This document shows, piece by piece, positions 15,888 to 16,602 of a stretch of DNA of 16,602 nucleotides. The stretch covers positions 1 to 16,602 of the forward strand of contig SLRE01000109.1 in NCBI GenBank assembly GCA_007131125.1. Direction: 5' to 3'. The DNA comes from Bacteroidales bacterium. GTDB lineage: Bacteria > Bacteroidota > Bacteroidia > Bacteroidales > UBA7960. The notes beneath the pieces are model-generated. The model was not told the DNA's origin. It was given only the letters and a program-made list of their open reading frames with translations, and did not search any database. Every line of letters starts with the position of its first letter. Within the stretch, counting starts at the first letter, position 1. The translations under genes and the position numbers were made by a program.

Positions 15888-16602
15888 TTACAGTTTAATG
15901 AATTTGCTGTGATGTTTTCGGTTTCCTTCGCATCTTGTTTTCAGAATATAGGTTCCGGAAGGGATGCCTGATATGTCCAGTTCTACCTCATAAAAACCCT
16001 TTATGGATTTGGTTTTGATTGTTTTGCCGTTCAAATCCATTATTTCGATCCAGCTGCAATGATCTCCTTTAAGTTCTATCCTTATAAAATCTTTAACCGG
16101 GTTTGGATAAACCGATATTGCAAGTTTTTCTTCAGGTTCGAAAACATTGACGGTCGTATAGTCGCACGGAAGGGTGGCGCTAAAATTGATGCTGATCTCA
16201 TCATCTTCGTAGCAGCGGTAAAAACCCGGGAACCCACCCAAATCCTCAACAGCAGACTGACCAAACAACCCTGTCGGTGAGCCGATTCTTTGCCTGAATA
16301 CCTCAAGCAGCCAGAAATGGTAGGAACCATCATAATCTTCAGGAATAATTTTGGATGTATGAAATTCTGATAATTCTACACCATCTGCCTCCAGTATTGC
16401 GATTGAATCTACCAATGCATAATAAACCCTTTCGTATTCCACACCCTCACTTCCGCAATTTGATTGAAAAGCCGGGGCATTCACCGGCACCTGGAAAGCA
16501 AGGGTATCCCCAACCTTGATATTGTAATCAAAAAACAATTTAAATTCCCCAAATTCATAAAAATAGATCCTTCCCTGGTCTTCATGTACAATCAGGTCTG
16601 TA
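15888..16602 (-). CDS. Secreted protein with C-terminal T9SS sorting domain (5' end outside window)
   Basis: The 3' part of a larger gene. The frame stays open to the window edge (TDLIVHEDQGRIYFYEFGEFK precedes the first visible TTG), so 238 full codons including the stop are present and the true start lies outside. The upstream part (EDQGRIYFYEFGEFKLFFDY, then KVGDTLAFQVP) resembles repeats seen in large secreted Bacteroidota proteins. The last ~75 residues form a T9SS type A sorting domain: VYPNPVKDFIRIEL, IMDLNGKTIKT, ISGIPSGTYILKT and the terminal HHSKFIKL. Such domains direct export by the type IX system, with cleavage and surface attachment. No catalytic motif is visible. It is 292 bp upstream of the regulator, with no evidence of a role in glucan use. 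Confidence 0.85.
   Translation of the reverse strand, partial: TDLIVHEDQGRIYFYEFGEFKLFFDYNIKVGDTLAFQVPVNAPAFQSNCGSEGVEYERVYYALVDSIAILEADGVELSEFHTSKIIPEDYDGSYHFWLLEVFRQRIGSPTGLFGQSAVEDLGGFPGFYRCYEDDEISINFSATLPCDYTTVNVFEPEEKLAISVYPNPVKDFIRIELKGDHCSWIEIMDLNGKTIKTKSIKGFYEVELDISGIPSGTYILKTRCEGNRKHHSKFIKL

Noticed and set aside
15888..16538. TTG at 16538 as the start of the T9SS-sorted protein
   Set aside because: The frame continues open with coding-like sequence to the window edge and no signal peptide follows the TTG; the gene is cut by the edge.
1..16602. tRNA or rRNA genes, CRISPR arrays, insertion sequences, phage genes
   Set aside because: None seen: genes are tightly packed, with no regular repeat-spacer pattern, transposase motif or terminal repeats.

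Overview
The window looks like a Bacteroidota chromosome segment. The evidence is a SusC/SusD pair, several lipoproteins with Bacteroidota-style acidic residues after the lipobox cysteine, a C-terminal type IX secretion (T9SS) sorting domain, a triple-tyrosine/LuxR regulator and very AT-rich start-codon contexts. T9SS, PKD and Y_Y_Y proteins together suggest a free-living, marine or anaerobic Bacteroidia or Flavobacteriia lineage rather than a gut Bacteroides, but the sequence does not fix the genus. All recognised genes lie on the minus strand, so transcription runs from high to low coordinates. Both window edges cut a gene.

In transcription order: (1) 16602-15888, the 3' part of a T9SS-sorted secreted protein, probably unrelated to what follows. 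(2) 15595-12680, a 971-residue membrane-spanning regulator with a periplasmic beta-propeller, Y_Y_Y domain, one membrane helix, coiled coil and LuxR-type helix-turn-helix. (3) 12679-12351, a 329-bp non-coding stretch with a plausible Bacteroidota promoter, a 10-bp direct repeat just upstream of it and inverted repeats. (4) 12350-1, a polysaccharide utilisation locus (PUL): PKD-containing surface glycan-binding lipoprotein, GH16 laminarinase-like lipoprotein, SusC, SusD, MFS sugar porter, GH158-like endo-beta-1,3-glucanase and an ExoI-like GH3 beta-glucosidase that runs off the left edge.

The gene set points to beta-1,3-glucan (laminarin-type) degradation. The proposed flow is: the binding protein and SusD hold glucan at the surface; GH16 and the GH158-like enzyme cut internal beta-1,3 links; SusC/SusD import oligosaccharides; GH3 trims them to glucose; and the MFS porter moves the monosaccharide across the inner membrane. 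The propeller regulator probably senses a glucan fragment in the periplasm and activates the promoter at about 12450.

The most notable non-coding feature is a textbook intrinsic terminator (12-bp perfect stem, 8 U) inside the PUL. It sits in the 49-bp gap between the binding-protein gene and the GH16 gene, and its U-tract ends 4 nt before the GH16 start codon. Expression of everything downstream must therefore read through it, come from processing, or use a promoter inside the binding-protein gene. Other points of interest are the AT-rich transporter gene with its long periplasmic insertion, a hairpin abutting the susC start codon, and the kinase-free regulator.
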